Below, piece after piece: positions 16,933 to 27,116 of a stretch of 38,176 bases of DNA. The stretch is taken from the NCBI GenBank assembly GCA_913045055.1, contig CAJWPI010000015.1, positions 1 through 38,176 on the forward strand, written 5' to 3'. The notes below the pieces were generated by a model that ran no database searches, was not told the origin of the DNA, and saw only the letters and a list, made by a program, of their open reading frames with translations. The translations under genes and the position numbers were made by a program. This DNA is from an uncultured Gammaproteobacteria bacterium (lineage in GTDB: Bacteria; Pseudomonadota; Gammaproteobacteria; Magnimaribacterales; Magnimaribacteraceae). Every line of letters starts with the position of its first letter. Position 1 is the first letter of the stretch.

Positions 16933-18138
16933 ATGAAATTTTTAAGAAAAATATTTGATGATCTAAAACCTACCTTTTCGCCAGGTGGAAGGTTTGAAAG
17001 ATGGAATGTTATTTTCGATGTAATTGAGAATTTCTTTTATTCTTCAGGTCGACGAACCTTCGGTTCAGTACATGTTAGAGATGCTTCAGATGTACAGCGC
17101 ATTATGGTTACAGTAATGGTTGCTACCTTACCGGCTGTATTTTATGGGATGTACAATATAGGTTTCCAGGCTTTACAAGTAATAGATCTAAATGATCCAA
17201 CATTTAAAAACGATTGGCATTTTGTTTTTATTGACCTGCTCTGCAATTACAACCCTCAAAATATATTTGACTGCCTTTGGTATGGAGCATGCTTTTTTAT
17301 TCCTATTTACGCAGTAACTTTTGTTGTAGGAATTCTTTGGGAAATGATATTTGCATTCGTTAGAAATCATGAAATAAGTGAAGGTGCCTTTGTAACTACA
17401 ATTTTATTTGCTCTCTGTTGTCCTCCTGATGCTCCTTTATGGCAAGTTGCTCTTGGAATAAGCTTCGGAATAGTTATAGGTAAAGAGGTCTTTGGAGGTA
17501 CTGGCAAGAACTTTCTGAACCCAGCTTTAGCAGGAAGAGTTTTCTTATATTTTGCTTACCCGGCTCAATGGTCAGGAGATTCTGCTTGGGTTGCTGTAGA
17601 TGGTTTTAGTTCACCGACAATTCTATCGGTGGCGGCGCAAGAGGGCATGCAAGGTGTACTAACAGATATTTCTTGGAGTGAAGCTTTTATTGGATCCATG
17701 GCCGGATCTATTGGAGAAACATCTACATTATTTATTTTATTGGGTCTCTTGTTACTTTTTTATAACAAAGTAGCTTCGTGGAGAATTGTTGTTGGAGTTC
17801 TTCTAGGTACTATCTTTACAAGTGCATTATTTAATACGATAGGATCAGATACTAACCCTATGTTTTCTTTACCATTTTATTGGCATATAGTCATAGGAGG
17901 CTATGCTTTTGGATTAACTTTTATGGCCGTAGAACCTGTTACTGGTTCACATACAAATCTAGGTAGATGGTATTACGGTATATTAATAGGGATCATGGTA
18001 GTTCTAATAAGAGTCATAAATCCTGCTTTCCCTGAAGGAATGATGTTAGCTATACTGTTTGCTAATCTATTTGCTCCTATAATTGACCATTTTGTACAAG
18101 AAAGAAATATAAAAATGCGTTTAAGAAGGCAAAATTAG
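16933..18138 (+). CDS. nqrB: Na+-translocating NADH:quinone reductase subunit B
   Basis: A multi-spanning membrane subunit that carries covalent FMN and riboflavin and forms part of the sodium path. It has 401 residues, with many hydrophobic helices after the N-terminal cytoplasmic segment (VHVRDASDVQRIM). GKEVFGGTGKNFLNPALAGRVF is highly typical. The FMN-attachment site should be a Thr in an S-G-A-T type motif. Here the equivalent Thr229 (codon 17617-17619) sits in DGFSSPTILS, so the two residues before the Thr are Ser-Pro instead of Gly-Ala. The rest of the protein looks normal. Confidence 0.97.
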   Translation: MKFLRKIFDDLKPTFSPGGRFERWNVIFDVIENFFYSSGRRTFGSVHVRDASDVQRIMVTVMVATLPAVFYGMYNIGFQALQVIDLNDPTFKNDWHFVFIDLLCNYNPQNIFDCLWYGACFFIPIYAVTFVVGILWEMIFAFVRNHEISEGAFVTTILFALCCPPDAPLWQVALGISFGIVIGKEVFGGTGKNFLNPALAGRVFLYFAYPAQWSGDSAWVAVDGFSSPTILSVAAQEGMQGVLTDISWSEAFIGSMAGSIGETSTLFILLGLLLLFYNKVASWRIVVGVLLGTIFTSALFNTIGSDTNPMFSLPFYWHIVIGGYAFGLTFMAVEPVTGSHTNLGRWYYGILIGIMVVLIRVINPAFPEGMMLAILFANLFAPIIDHFVQERNIKMRLRRQN

Positions 18139-18140
18139 AC

Positions 18141-18929
18141 ATGAAAAGCAATAACTCAATTTTAAAAACTATAGGAGTATCTTTAGTACTTTGTCTCGTA
18201 TGCTCTTCAGTGATTTCTTTTGCAGCTGTAAGTCTTAAAGAAAAGCAAGAGGCTAATGTCTTACGAGATAAACAACAGACCATTTTGGCTGCTGCTGGTT
18301 TACTGAAAGAACAAGAATCAGTAGACCAAATTTTTGCTTCTATTAGTGAAAAGATTATAAATTTAGATACAGGAGATTATGACTTCACAATAGACTTGTC
18401 CTCATACAGTCAAAAAGATTACTCTAAGAATGAATTAACATCTAAAACACTTGTTCCTAAAGAAGATATTGCTGTTATAAAAAGAAGAGAAAATTTTGCA
18501 AAAGTTTACTTGTATTACAAGGATGAGGTCTTAGAAGCAATAATACTTCCAGTAAGAGGGCTTGGTTTGTGGGGAACTTTATATGGGTATATTGCTCTTG
18601 AAAGTGATTTACAAACCATTATTGGTCTGGAATTCTATAAACATAAAGAAACTCCCGGTTTAGGTGCAGAAGTAGACAACCCAAAATGGAAAGCGTTATG
18701 GAAAGGAAAAAAAGTCTACGATACTAACGGCGAGGTTATTTTGTCTGTTATTAAAGGTCAGGTTAAAAGAAATTCTCCTTCTTCACTTTATCAAGTTGAT
18801 GGGTTGTCAGGTGCAACAATTACAAGTAAAGGCGTAACAAACTTATTACATTTTTGGTTAGGGGAGATGGGGTATGGTCCTTATCTAAAGAAGCTCAAAG
18901 AAAGTAATTTAGGGAATTCAAATGTCTAA
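18141..18929 (+). CDS. nqrC: Na+-translocating NADH:quinone reductase subunit C
   Basis: A membrane-anchored periplasmic subunit with one N-terminal helix (about residues 10-30) and covalent FMN. It has 262 residues. The flavinylation motif [12 protein letters not shown] is canonical, with FMN expected on Thr226. The region [17 protein letters not shown] is also family-typical. Its last 8 bases overlap the start of nqrD, which suggests translational coupling. The ApbE encoded downstream is the expected enzyme for the FMN attachment. Confidence 0.97.
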   Translation: MKSNNSILKTIGVSLVLCLVCSSVISFAAVSLKEKQEANVLRDKQQTILAAAGLLKEQESVDQIFASISEKIINLDTGDYDFTIDLSSYSQKDYSKNELTSKTLVPKEDIAVIKRRENFAKVYLYYKDEVLEAIILPVRGLGLWGTLYGYIALESDLQTIIGLEFYKHKETPGLGAEVDNPKWKALWKGKKVYDTNGEVILSVIKGQVKRNSPSSLYQVDGLSGATITSKGVTNLLHFWLGEMGYGPYLKKLKESNLGNSNV

Positions 18930-19590
18930 GGCAAAACAAATACTCCTAAATCCTATCTTTAATGATAATCCTATAGCTCTTCAGGTATTGGGAGTTTGCT
19001 CTGCTCTCGCTGTAACAACAAATCTCTATGTTACGCTAATTATGTGCTTAGCTTTAACTTTAGTGGTTGGCTTTTCTAATCTGTTTGTTTCAATAGTAAG
19101 AAACCATATTCCTTCAAATATAAGGATTATTGTTCAAATAACGATCATTGCTTCATTGGTAGTAATAGTAGATGAATTACTGCAAGCATATGATTATGAA
19201 AGCAGTAAAACCATGACAGTATTTGTAGCCTTAATTGTTACAAATTGCATTGTAATGGGAAGGGCTGAAGCTTTTGCTATGCAAAACACTCCTTTTCTTA
19301 GTTTTCTGGATGGTATCGGGAACGGCTTAGGTTACAGTGTAATTCTAATTTTAGTAGCAGCTGTTAGAGAACTTTTAGGAGCAGGAACTTTACTAAATTA
19401 TGAGATTCTTCCTCTTATCCAGAACAATGGTTGGTATACAGGGAATAATTTTTTTCTGTTACCTCCAAGCTCTTTCATAATCATTGCTCTATTAATTTGG
19501 GGCTTAAGAGCATGGAAGAAAGATCAAGCAGAAGAAGCTCAATTTAAAGTAGCTGAAAATAGTCTTGAATTAGAAGAAAGCAAAATGTAA
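18922..19590 (+). CDS. nqrD: Na+-translocating NADH:quinone reductase subunit D
   Basis: A six-helix membrane subunit, homologous to RnfE and partner of NqrE. It has 222 residues. Typical segments are [20 protein letters not shown] at the N-terminus, [14 protein letters not shown], and [12 protein letters not shown]. The [11 protein letters not shown] segment carries one Cys ligand of the intramembrane iron centre that NqrD and NqrE share. The assignment to D rather than RnfE rests on its place between nqrC and nqrE. Its C-terminal tail is charged and cytoplasmic. Confidence 0.97.
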   Translation: MSKAKQILLNPIFNDNPIALQVLGVCSALAVTTNLYVTLIMCLALTLVVGFSNLFVSIVRNHIPSNIRIIVQITIIASLVVIVDELLQAYDYESSKTMTVFVALIVTNCIVMGRAEAFAMQNTPFLSFLDGIGNGLGYSVILILVAAVRELLGAGTLLNYEILPLIQNNGWYTGNNFFLLPPSSFIIIALLIWGLRAWKKDQAEEAQFKVAENSLELEESKM

Positions 19591-20202
19591 ATGTTTGAAT
19601 ATTATTTAACTTTATTTATAGAAGCCGTCTTTGTAGAGAACATAGCCTTAGCCTATTTCTTAGGTATGTGTACTTTTTTGGCTATTTCTAAAAGAGTAAA
19701 TGCTGCTATAGGTTTAGGAATAACAGTTATTTTTTTGCTAACTTTAACTGTGCCTATAAACAATCTCATTTATACATACTTCTTAAATGAAAACGCTTTA
19801 ACTTGGATAGGAATAACTGGAACTGATCTTAGGTTTGTGGGTTTGATAACCTATATTGGTATTATTGCTGCAGTAGTACAGATTTTAGAAATGTTCTTAG
19901 ATAAATATGTTCCTTTTCTTTATAACGCTCTTGGCATTTATCTACCCTTGATAACAGTCAACTGTGCAATTTTAGGAGCTTCTTTATTTATGGTAGAAAG
20001 AGAACTTCTTTTTGTTGAAAGTGTAGTTTACGGATTTGGAGCAGGAACAGGTTGGGCTCTTGCAATTATTGCCTTAGCAGGAATTAGAGAAAGACTTAAA
20101 TATGCTGACATACCATCTGGACTAGAAGGATTAGGAATTACTTTTTTAACTGTTGGCTTGATGTGTTTTGGATTTATGGCATTTGGAGGAATATCTTTAT
20201 AA
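19591..20202 (+). CDS. nqrE: Na+-translocating NADH:quinone reductase subunit E
   Basis: A membrane subunit of 203 residues, homologous to NqrD/RnfA with inverted topology. The segments [24 protein letters not shown] and [18 protein letters not shown] contain the conserved Cys residues expected to bind the shared iron centre. It starts at the base after the nqrD stop and ends 2 bases before nqrF. Confidence 0.97.
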   Translation: MFEYYLTLFIEAVFVENIALAYFLGMCTFLAISKRVNAAIGLGITVIFLLTLTVPINNLIYTYFLNENALTWIGITGTDLRFVGLITYIGIIAAVVQILEMFLDKYVPFLYNALGIYLPLITVNCAILGASLFMVERELLFVESVVYGFGAGTGWALAIIALAGIRERLKYADIPSGLEGLGITFLTVGLMCFGFMAFGGISL

Positions 20203-20204
20203 AT

Positions 20205-21443
20205 ATGGAAAATCTACTTCAAAATGAAATATTTCTTGGCGTACTAGCGTTTACTATCTCAGTTAATCTTATGGTTTTTATTATTTTAGGTGCCACTAGA
20301 ATTTTAGTAAGCAGCGGAAATATTAATATCCAAATTAATGAAGATCCAGAAAGAACTCTAAATACAACAACTGGAGGAAAATTACTCCAAACCCTAGCTT
20401 CTCAAAACCTCTTCTTGTCTTCAGCTTGTGGAGGAAAGGGAACATGCTCTCAATGTAAGTGTCAAGTCACAAAAGGAGGTGGTGATATTTTGCCTACAGA
20501 AGAATCATATTTTACTAACAAAGAGAAGAAAGATGGTTTTAGACTTGCTTGCCAAGTTCCAGTAAAAAATGATCTAGAAATTCTTATACCTGATGAAGTT
20601 TTTGGAGCTAAGAAATGGGAATGCGAAGTAATATCAAATGATAATGTAGCTACTTTTATTAAAGAATTAGTTCTAAAACTTCCAAAAGGAGAAGAAGTTA
20701 ATTTCAGAGCGGGAGGTTATGTACAAATGGAAATACCACCTTATTCACTAAATTTTAAAGATTTTGATATAGATGAGAAATACCATGACGATCTGGAAAG
20801 ATTTAATTTTTGGAATAACTCTTCATCAGTTAAAGAGACTGTTATACGCGCTTATTCCATGGCTAATTATCCTGAAGAAAAAGGAATTATGAAATTCAAT
20901 GTAAGAATAGAAGTACCTCCCCCTGGTACAGATTTTCCTCCAGGTGAAATGACTTCATATCTGTTTAGTTTAAAACCAAAGGACAAACTAACTATTTTTG
21001 GACCTTTTGGTGATTTTTTTGCTAACAAGACAGATGCGGAGATGATCTTTATAGGTGGTGGAGCAGGAATGGCTCCAATGAGATCTCATATTTTTGATCA
21101 ATTATTAAGAATTAATACAAAGCGAAAGATAACTTTCTTTTATGGAGCTAGAAGTCTAAGTGAAATGTTTTATGCAGAAGAATATGATGAATTACAAGAT
21201 AAATTTAATAATTTTAATTGGCATGTAGCTTTATCTGACCCACAGCCTGAAGATAACTGGGAAGGTTCTACGGGTTTTATTCATCAAGTTATTCATGATG
21301 AATATTTAGGAGATCACAAAGCTCCTGAAGATTGTGAGTATTATATGTGTGGTCCCCCTTTAATGATGGATGCATGTTTTAAAATGCTAGATGATTTAGG
21401 GGTAGAAGAAGATTCTATTAAATTTGATGATTTTGGTGCTTGA
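20205..21443 (+). CDS. nqrF: Na+-translocating NADH:quinone reductase subunit F
   Basis: The NADH-oxidising subunit: one N-terminal helix, a 2Fe-2S ferredoxin domain, an FAD domain and an NADH domain. It has 412 residues from ATG 20205. A reading frame open from 20163 would add 14 residues lying inside nqrE, and known NqrF proteins start just before the membrane helix, so I chose 20205. The 2Fe-2S ligands are C75, C81, C84 and C116 ([20 protein letters not shown]). FAD is bound at RAYSMANYP and NADH at [12 protein letters not shown]. The C-terminal FDDFGA is typical. Confidence 0.98.
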   Translation: MENLLQNEIFLGVLAFTISVNLMVFIILGATRILVSSGNINIQINEDPERTLNTTTGGKLLQTLASQNLFLSSACGGKGTCSQCKCQVTKGGGDILPTEESYFTNKEKKDGFRLACQVPVKNDLEILIPDEVFGAKKWECEVISNDNVATFIKELVLKLPKGEEVNFRAGGYVQMEIPPYSLNFKDFDIDEKYHDDLERFNFWNNSSSVKETVIRAYSMANYPEEKGIMKFNVRIEVPPPGTDFPPGEMTSYLFSLKPKDKLTIFGPFGDFFANKTDAEMIFIGGGAGMAPMRSHIFDQLLRINTKRKITFFYGARSLSEMFYAEEYDELQDKFNNFNWHVALSDPQPEDNWEGSTGFIHQVIHDEYLGDHKAPEDCEYYMCGPPLMMDACFKMLDDLGVEEDSIKFDDFGA

Positions 21444-22452
21444 TTATTTAGTTAAAAGATTCATCTTTCCTTTTTCTTTCCTTTTAATAATTCTATTAAG
21501 TTCGTGCGGTTATGATGAGGGTATTCTTGAGCAATATAAGGGCTCTATTATGGGCACGACATATAAAATCTCTTTCATAGAAAAAACGGAGAATATTACC
21601 GAAAAAGACATATTTTCAATATTAAAATTAGTAGATAAAGAAATGTCTACTTATGATGATGCGTCTTTGTTATCTAAAATTAATTCTTCAAGTACAGGAA
21701 GTTGGATTCCGATTAGTATTAATCTCGCTGTAGTATTGAAGTTTTCAAAAGATACATGTATTGATACAGGAGGTGCTTTTGATGTTTCTATAGGAAAAAT
21801 TGTTAATTCTTGGGGTTTTGGTCCTTCTCAACAAAACTTAATACCCTCAAAAGAAAAAATAAAAGAACTGCAATCTTATGTAGGGTGTAATGCTTTTGAA
21901 TTAGATTTCCAAAACAAAAAAGTAAAAAGAAATGAAGATGTTTATATAGACCTTTCTGCTGTCGCTAAGGGTTTTGCTGTAGATCTTGTTGCTCAATATT
22001 TAGAAAGTAAAAATATAGAAAATTATTTAATTGAACTGGGTGGAGAATTAAAAGTAAAAGGAAAGAAAATTAACGAACCTTGGAAAGTAGGCATAGAAAA
22101 CCCGCTGCAACAAGGAAAGCCCATATTTACCTTAGTTACCAATGGATTTAATGAACTGTCCTTGGCTACTTCAGGAAATTATAGAAATTTTATCGAAAAT
22201 AACGGGATTAGAGTTTCACATACTTTTGATCCAACTAGTGGATTGTCTATATCACATAATTTAGCTTCTGTTAGCGTAGTTTCTGAAAGTGTTATGAAAT
22301 CTGATGCTTTAGCAACTGCTCTTAATGTAATGGGACTTGAGCAAGGTCTAGATTATGCTAATTTAAACAATATCAAAGCACTATTTATCTTAGTGAATGA
22401 CAATAAAGTTCTTAGTTATCCTTCAAAAGAATTTAAAACACTATTAAACTAA
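21427..22452 (+). CDS. apbE: FAD:protein FMN transferase ApbE (lipoprotein)
   Basis: Attaches FMN through a phosphoester bond to Thr residues of NqrB and NqrC on the periplasmic side. It has 341 residues from ATG 21427. A lipobox (ILLSSC, Cys27) predicts a membrane-anchored lipoprotein. GTTYKISF, the [19 protein letters not shown] segment, [12 protein letters not shown] and SGNYRNF are ApbE motifs, and [20 protein letters not shown] supplies the metal-site region. The start overlaps the end of nqrF by 17 bases. A TTG at 21424 is also in frame, and GTG 21436 is possible. Its place right after nqrF gives its job. Confidence 0.96.
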   Translation: MILVLDYLVKRFIFPFSFLLIILLSSCGYDEGILEQYKGSIMGTTYKISFIEKTENITEKDIFSILKLVDKEMSTYDDASLLSKINSSSTGSWIPISINLAVVLKFSKDTCIDTGGAFDVSIGKIVNSWGFGPSQQNLIPSKEKIKELQSYVGCNAFELDFQNKKVKRNEDVYIDLSAVAKGFAVDLVAQYLESKNIENYLIELGGELKVKGKKINEPWKVGIENPLQQGKPIFTLVTNGFNELSLATSGNYRNFIENNGIRVSHTFDPTSGLSISHNLASVSVVSESVMKSDALATALNVMGLEQGLDYANLNNIKALFILVNDNKVLSYPSKEFKTLLN

Positions 22453-22456
22453 AAAG

Positions 22457-22636
22457 ATGTCGACCCTTATTGTAACTTTCTTTGTTTTACTTTTAGGCAT
22501 ATTTGCAATGTCTATAGGTGTAATTTTAGGTAAGAAACCTATAGCTGGATCCTGTGGAGGGTTGAAGAGTCTAGGAGAAATAGATTGTGAAGTTTGCGGA
22601 GGGGATATGGGGAAGTGCCCTAAATCCAATACATAA
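22457..22636 (+). CDS. nqrM: NqrM, Na+-NQR assembly factor
   Basis: A 59-residue protein with one N-terminal membrane helix (TLIVTFFVLLLGIFAMSIGV) followed by a Cys-rich tail: GSCGGLKSLG, then CEVCGGDMGKC. The four Cys and the CGGL motif are diagnostic of NqrM (formerly DUF539). It is required for maturation of Na+-NQR, probably for iron delivery to the NqrD/E centre. It lies 4 bases after apbE, as in Vibrio and Pseudomonas. The gene is easy to miss because of its length. Confidence 0.95.
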   Translation: MSTLIVTFFVLLLGIFAMSIGVILGKKPIAGSCGGLKSLGEIDCEVCGGDMGKCPKSNT

Positions 22637-22643
22637 AATAAAC

Positions 22644-22664
22644 TTAATCTTATAGAAAGATTAA
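22644..22664. terminator. Possible bidirectional terminator between nqrM and aceA
   Basis: An 8-bp perfect inverted repeat (TTAATCTT / AAGATTAA) with a 5-base loop fills the gap between the convergent genes nqrM and aceA and includes the aceA stop codon. Only one G-C pair is present, so the hairpin would be weak, and no long T-run follows on either side. Confidence 0.35.
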
Positions 22665-24265
22665 AACTGATTCATTGTATTATCTTTTCCACCTGCTAAA
22701 AGTGCATTTTTTCCTGAAAAATATTCTTTATGTTCATCACCTATAGTAGTTCCAGCTAGATCTTGATGTTTTACAGAAGCTTGTTCTCGTCTTATTTCTT
22801 GTCTTTGAATGTCTCTTACATAAGCGAGCATCCCTAGTTCGCCAAAATAGCCTTCAGAAAGTATATCTGTTCCTAAGGCTGATTCATGATAAGTAGGAAG
22901 GGTAATTAAATGATGGAATATGCCAGCTCTCTTTGATGATTCTTTTTGAAATCTTTGAATTAGATTATCTGCTTCAGCTGCTAACTCACTATCATCAAAT
23001 TTTTTATCCATAAGTCCTTTAGGTTTATCAGAAGGATTTGGATAATCTTTCATATCTTTTCCTTGTTCGGCCCATTCGCTATAAACTTGCTCCCTAAAAG
23101 CAAGAGTCCAATTAAAAGAAGGAGAGTTGTTATAAACTAATTTAGCCTTAGGTTTAACCTTTCTAATTTCATCAACCATTGATGCTATTTGTGCGATATT
23201 TGGTTTTTCAGTCTCTATCCAAAGAAGATCTGCTCCATGCTCTAAACTTGTAATACAGTCCAAAACAACCCTATCAAAACCTGTATCTGGTTTAAATAAA
23301 TAGAGGCCATTCTCTAATCTTAAGGGTTTAACTAAAGAACCGTCTTGGTGGATTGTTATATCATGTTCAGATAGTTCACTGACATCGTTGACGGGTGTTG
23401 TTTCTAAGAATTCATTATATTGGCTAGCAAGATCTCCTGGTTCTTTTGAAACTGGGATTTTTTGAGTAAGGCCTGCTCCCAGAGAGTCAGTTCTAGCAAC
23501 TATAAGTCCATTTTCAACTCCTAATTCTAAGAAAGCATATCTCACAGCATTTATTTTAGAAAGGAAGTCTTCATGCGGGACAGTAACCTTACCAGCTTGA
23601 TGGCCACATTGTTTTTGATCAGATACTTGATTTTCTATTTGGATACAACAAGCACCTGCTTCTATCATTTTTTTTGCTAAGAGGTAGGTGGCTTCTTCAT
23701 TCCCAAAACCTGCATCTATATCAGCAATAATTGGAACAACATGAGTTTCAAAATTATCTATTTTTTCAAGAACCCTTTTTTCATCGCCTTTATTTTCTCT
23801 TACCTCATCCAGGTCTTTAAAAAGAAGCTGAAGTTCTCTTGCATCTGCTTGCTTAAGAAAGGTATAAATTTCTTCAATTAGAGAAGGTACTGATGTTTTT
23901 TCATGCATGCTTTGATCGGGAAGGGGTCCAAAATCAGACCTTAGAGCTGCAACCATCCATCCACTTAAGTAAACATAACTCTTTTGTGTTCTTTTTTTAT
24001 GTTTTTTTACTGCCATCATCATTTGTTGTGCAATAAATCCATGCCAACACCCCAGTGATTGAGTATATAAAGAATTATCAGACTCATATTCTGAGATATC
24101 CCTATGCATAATGTCGGCAGTATATCGAGCTATATCTAGACCTGTAGGAAATCTGTTCTGGAGTCTCATGCGTGCTGCAAATTCAGGGTTTACAGCACCC
24201 AGAGAAGTACCGTTTTCCTGTTTTTTAGTAGCAATTTGTTTAATTAAATTAAGATATTCAGACAT
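22661..24265 (-). CDS. aceA: Isocitrate lyase (Pseudomonas-type, long form)
   Basis: Splits isocitrate into glyoxylate and succinate, the first step of the glyoxylate shunt, which allows growth on acetate and fatty-acid carbon. It has 534 residues, like the 531-residue Pseudomonas enzyme. The active-site Cys is in DQKQCGHQAGKVTVPHEDF (the classic KKCGH motif reads KQCGH in this subclass). Metal and substrate regions include PIIADIDAGFGNEEATY and IVARTDSLGAG. Malate synthase is not in the window. The two acyl-CoA dehydrogenases nearby fit a fatty-acid-fed shunt, but this link is inferred. Confidence 0.97.
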   Translation of the reverse strand: MSEYLNLIKQIATKKQENGTSLGAVNPEFAARMRLQNRFPTGLDIARYTADIMHRDISEYESDNSLYTQSLGCWHGFIAQQMMMAVKKHKKRTQKSYVYLSGWMVAALRSDFGPLPDQSMHEKTSVPSLIEEIYTFLKQADARELQLLFKDLDEVRENKGDEKRVLEKIDNFETHVVPIIADIDAGFGNEEATYLLAKKMIEAGACCIQIENQVSDQKQCGHQAGKVTVPHEDFLSKINAVRYAFLELGVENGLIVARTDSLGAGLTQKIPVSKEPGDLASQYNEFLETTPVNDVSELSEHDITIHQDGSLVKPLRLENGLYLFKPDTGFDRVVLDCITSLEHGADLLWIETEKPNIAQIASMVDEIRKVKPKAKLVYNNSPSFNWTLAFREQVYSEWAEQGKDMKDYPNPSDKPKGLMDKKFDDSELAAEADNLIQRFQKESSKRAGIFHHLITLPTYHESALGTDILSEGYFGELGMLAYVRDIQRQEIRREQASVKHQDLAGTTIGDEHKEYFSGKNALLAGGKDNTMNQF

Positions 24266-24277
24266 ATTCTTCTATAG

Positions 24278-24307
24278 ATTTTATGATGAAATAGTAAGGT
24301 TCGACAA
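24278..24307 (-). promoter_or_regulatory. Putative aceA promoter
   Basis: On the minus strand, TTGTCG (24307-24302) and TAAAAT (24283-24278) are spaced by 18 bases and lie 12 bases before the aceA start. The match is moderate and the leader would be very short. A different upstream promoter is possible. Confidence 0.35.
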
Positions 24308-24375
24308 GTTAAGCAAAAAAAAGGCAGTTTATATAAGATGTCATAGAAATCAATGATTTAATTCTTAAAAAATAT

Positions 24376-25743
24376 TTAGACATCTTTAGCTAACTTATCT
24401 GCCAAACCTATGTAATTACGTGGAGTAAGTTTCTTTAAAGCATTTTTTTCTTCTCCTGGTATAGCTAAAGTATCAATAAATTGATGTAAATCCTCTTTGC
24501 TTAGATTTTTACCTCTTGATAATTCCTTCATTAATTCATATCCGTTGTCCAATAAGTACTTCCTCATAACTGTTTGTACAGCTTCAGTTAATACTTCAAA
24601 AGAGTTATCTAAATCCTTGTCTATATTAATTTTATTTATTATTAACTTATCAATTCCTTTATTTAAAGACTTCAAGGCTATTAGAGTGTATGAAAAGGCA
24701 GAACCAACATTTCGCATTATAGTTGAATCAGTTAGGTCCCTTTGCCACCTAGAAATAGTTATAGTTGAAGAAATATGACCAAAGAGTGCATTTGCTAATC
24801 CTAAGTTTCCTTCAGCATTTTCAAAGTCTATAGGATTAATTTTATGTGGCATGGTTGAGGAGCCAATTTCTCCATCTTTAGGTTTTTGTGAAAAGTATCC
24901 TAATGAAATATAACCCCAGATATCTCTAGAAAAGTCTATAAGCACATTATTTACTCTTTGATATCCATGCATTAGCTTAGAAAGAGCATCCTTGGGCTCA
25001 ACTTGAGTAGTGTAGGGAGACCATGAGAGCCCTAATTTAGTTACAAAACGTTCAGAAACTAACTCCCAATTTACTTTAGGAAAAGCTACTACATAAGCAT
25101 TGTAGTTACCTACAGCCCCATTTAATTTTCCTCTTACTGGTATTTTATGAATAACCTTGCTAATCCTTTCTAATCTAAATAGAAAGTTTGCAAATTCCTT
25201 ACCTACAGTTGTAGGTGAAGCATTTTGACCATGTGTTCTTGATATCATTGGAGTAGATGAAAATCTTCTGGAAAAAGACCTTAATTTTTTTGTAATTGCT
25301 AAAATCTCCTTTAGTAGTATTTTCTCTGATATTTCTTTTATCATTAACCCATAAGCTAAATTATTTATGTCCTCAGAAGTACATCCAAAATGAATAAATT
25401 CCTTAAACTTTTTTAAAGAATTAATTTCTTTTACCTTTTCTTTTACGAAATATTCAACTGCTTTTACATCATGATTCGTATTTTTTTCAATAATCTTAAT
25501 TTTTTTAGCATCTTTATAAGAGAAATCTTGATAGATTTTTTTTAGCTTTACCAAATTATTCTTTGAAATTTTAGGTATTTGAGGAATATTCTTTTGATTT
25601 GCAAGATGAATAAACCATTCAATCTCTATTTGAACTCTATACTTCATAAGCCCAAATTCACTCACCAGATCTCTTAATTCTTCTGTTTTTTGTTGGTATC
25701 TACCATCTATAGGAGATATGTTTTTAAGGTTATCTGTTTCCAT
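24376..25743 (-). CDS. purB: Adenylosuccinate lyase
   Basis: Acts twice in purine synthesis, releasing fumarate from SAICAR and from adenylosuccinate. It has 455 residues (E. coli 456). The family signature is GSSTMPHKINPIDFENAEGN, with the flexible-loop Ser. The His regions HFGCTSEDINN and SRTHGQNASPTT are also present. ISPIDGRYQQKTEELR at the start is typical of the gammaproteobacterial form. A perfect -10 TATAAT (minus strand, 25763-25758) lies 15 bases before the start, with no convincing -35. In Pseudomonas and E. coli hflD separates purB from mnmA; here a different gene lies between them. Confidence 0.97.
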   Translation of the reverse strand: METDNLKNISPIDGRYQQKTEELRDLVSEFGLMKYRVQIEIEWFIHLANQKNIPQIPKISKNNLVKLKKIYQDFSYKDAKKIKIIEKNTNHDVKAVEYFVKEKVKEINSLKKFKEFIHFGCTSEDINNLAYGLMIKEISEKILLKEILAITKKLRSFSRRFSSTPMISRTHGQNASPTTVGKEFANFLFRLERISKVIHKIPVRGKLNGAVGNYNAYVVAFPKVNWELVSERFVTKLGLSWSPYTTQVEPKDALSKLMHGYQRVNNVLIDFSRDIWGYISLGYFSQKPKDGEIGSSTMPHKINPIDFENAEGNLGLANALFGHISSTITISRWQRDLTDSTIMRNVGSAFSYTLIALKSLNKGIDKLIINKINIDKDLDNSFEVLTEAVQTVMRKYLLDNGYELMKELSRGKNLSKEDLHQFIDTLAIPGEEKNALKKLTPRNYIGLADKLAKDV

Positions 25744-25817
25744 GTTTGAAAAGATTAATTATAACTGACAAACAGAAAAGCTTGTGTTGAAACTAATCTA
25801 GTAGCAGACTTATATTT

Positions 25818-27116
25818 ATGAAAATTGGTCAATCGCGTATTTTAAGTTCTTTTATAACTTTTTTACTTCTTTTTTCTCAAGAGACTTTTGCTTCTATAGT
25901 CATACATGCGGGTCAGTTAATAGATGGAACAGGTTCAAGTCCTTCATCTGAAATGAGTATTATAATTGATGATAAAAAAATTACTTCTATAGAAGCAGGC
26001 TTTATTACTCCTCAACCAGAAGATGAATATATTGATCTAGGCGCTTATACAGTTTTACCTGGTCTTATGGACATGCATGTTCATTTAGCAAGTGAATATA
26101 GTGAAAAAAGTTATCTTGAACGCATATCATTAAATGAATCAGATTACGCTATTAGAGGAGTTATTAATGCTAAGAAAACTTTATTATCGGGGTTCACAAC
26201 AGTTAGAAACTTAGGTGATAGTAATTTAATTACCATCAGTTTAAGAAATGCCATAGAAGATGATCTTGTCCAAGGTCCAAGAATTTTTAGCTCTGGTATT
26301 ACTATTGCTTCTTCTGGAGGTCATGGAGATGGGACTAATTCTTTAAGAAAAGACTTATCGAGTGATCCTGGACCTAACAAGGGAATCATTAATAATAAAG
26401 AAGATGCTTATAAAGCAGTTAGACATAGATATAAAGAAGGTGCAGATCTAATAAAAATAACGGCAACTGGAGGGGTTTTAAGTAATGCGAAAGATGGACA
26501 GAACCCTCAACTAACTGTTGAAGAAATATCTTCAGTAGTTAAAGCAGCTAAAGATTATGGATTCAAGGTTGCTGCTCATGCTCATGGAGCTGAAGGTATA
26601 AAGAGGGCGGTTATAGCTGGTGTTGATTCAATTGAACATGGAACTCTGATGGATAGTGAAGCAATTGCTCTTATGAAACAAAATGGTACCTATTATGTTC
26701 CAACAATAATAGCTGGTTTATGGGTCGCAGAAAAATCAAAAATACCAGGATTTTTTCCTGAGAAAGTAAGACCCAAAGCAGCTGAAATTGGCCCAAAAAT
26801 AAAATCTACTTTTGCAAAAGCCTATCAAGCAGGTGTAAAAATTGCTTTTGGAACTGATTCAGGGGTATCTAAACACGGAGACAATGCAACTGAATTTAGA
26901 CATATGGTGGAGGCGGGTATGCCTCCAATGAAAGCTATAGAAGCAGCTACAAAAGAAGCTGCTAAATTATTAGGACTAATTGATAGTTTGGGCACTATTT
27001 CAAAAGGAAAGATTGCTGATATTGTAGCTGTTGATGGTGATCCACTCGAAGATATAACTGTCTTAGAAGATGTAGACTTTGTTATGAAAGAAGGAAAGGT
27101 TTATAAGTCCCCTTAG
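25818..27116 (+). CDS. Secreted metal-dependent amidohydrolase (imidazolonepropionase/prolidase-like)
   Basis: 432 residues with an N-terminal signal peptide ending near QETFA, so it acts in the periplasm or outside. It is a TIM-barrel amidohydrolase with a two-metal site: HxH at H87/H89 (LMDMHVHLA), a probable carboxylated Lys in [10 protein letters not shown], His residues in [10 protein letters not shown] and SIEHGTL, and the catalytic Asp in FGTDSGV. The C-terminal [17 protein letters not shown] is usual. Related proteins hydrolyse Xaa-Pro or other dipeptides and cyclic amides; I cannot pick the substrate. The stop overlaps that of mnmA on the other strand by 4 bases. Confidence 0.9.
   Translation: MKIGQSRILSSFITFLLLFSQETFASIVIHAGQLIDGTGSSPSSEMSIIIDDKKITSIEAGFITPQPEDEYIDLGAYTVLPGLMDMHVHLASEYSEKSYLERISLNESDYAIRGVINAKKTLLSGFTTVRNLGDSNLITISLRNAIEDDLVQGPRIFSSGITIASSGGHGDGTNSLRKDLSSDPGPNKGIINNKEDAYKAVRHRYKEGADLIKITATGGVLSNAKDGQNPQLTVEEISSVVKAAKDYGFKVAAHAHGAEGIKRAVIAGVDSIEHGTLMDSEAIALMKQNGTYYVPTIIAGLWVAEKSKIPGFFPEKVRPKAAEIGPKIKSTFAKAYQAGVKIAFGTDSGVSKHGDNATEFRHMVEAGMPPMKAIEAATKEAAKLLGLIDSLGTISKGKIADIVAVDGDPLEDITVLEDVDFVMKEGKVYKSP

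Noticed and set aside
20163-20204. Upstream start for nqrF at 20163
   Set aside because: The extra 14 residues lie inside nqrE. ATG 20205 matches the known NqrF N-terminus and sits 2 bases after the nqrE stop.
22444-22629. Minus-strand frame of 61 codons between apbE and aceA
   Set aside because: It is the shadow of nqrM, whose Cys-rich product on the plus strand is diagnostic.
25782-25816. TTGAAA/TATATT pair with an 18-base spacer as the amidohydrolase promoter
   Set aside because: The -10 would end 1 base before the ATG, placing the transcript start inside the coding region.
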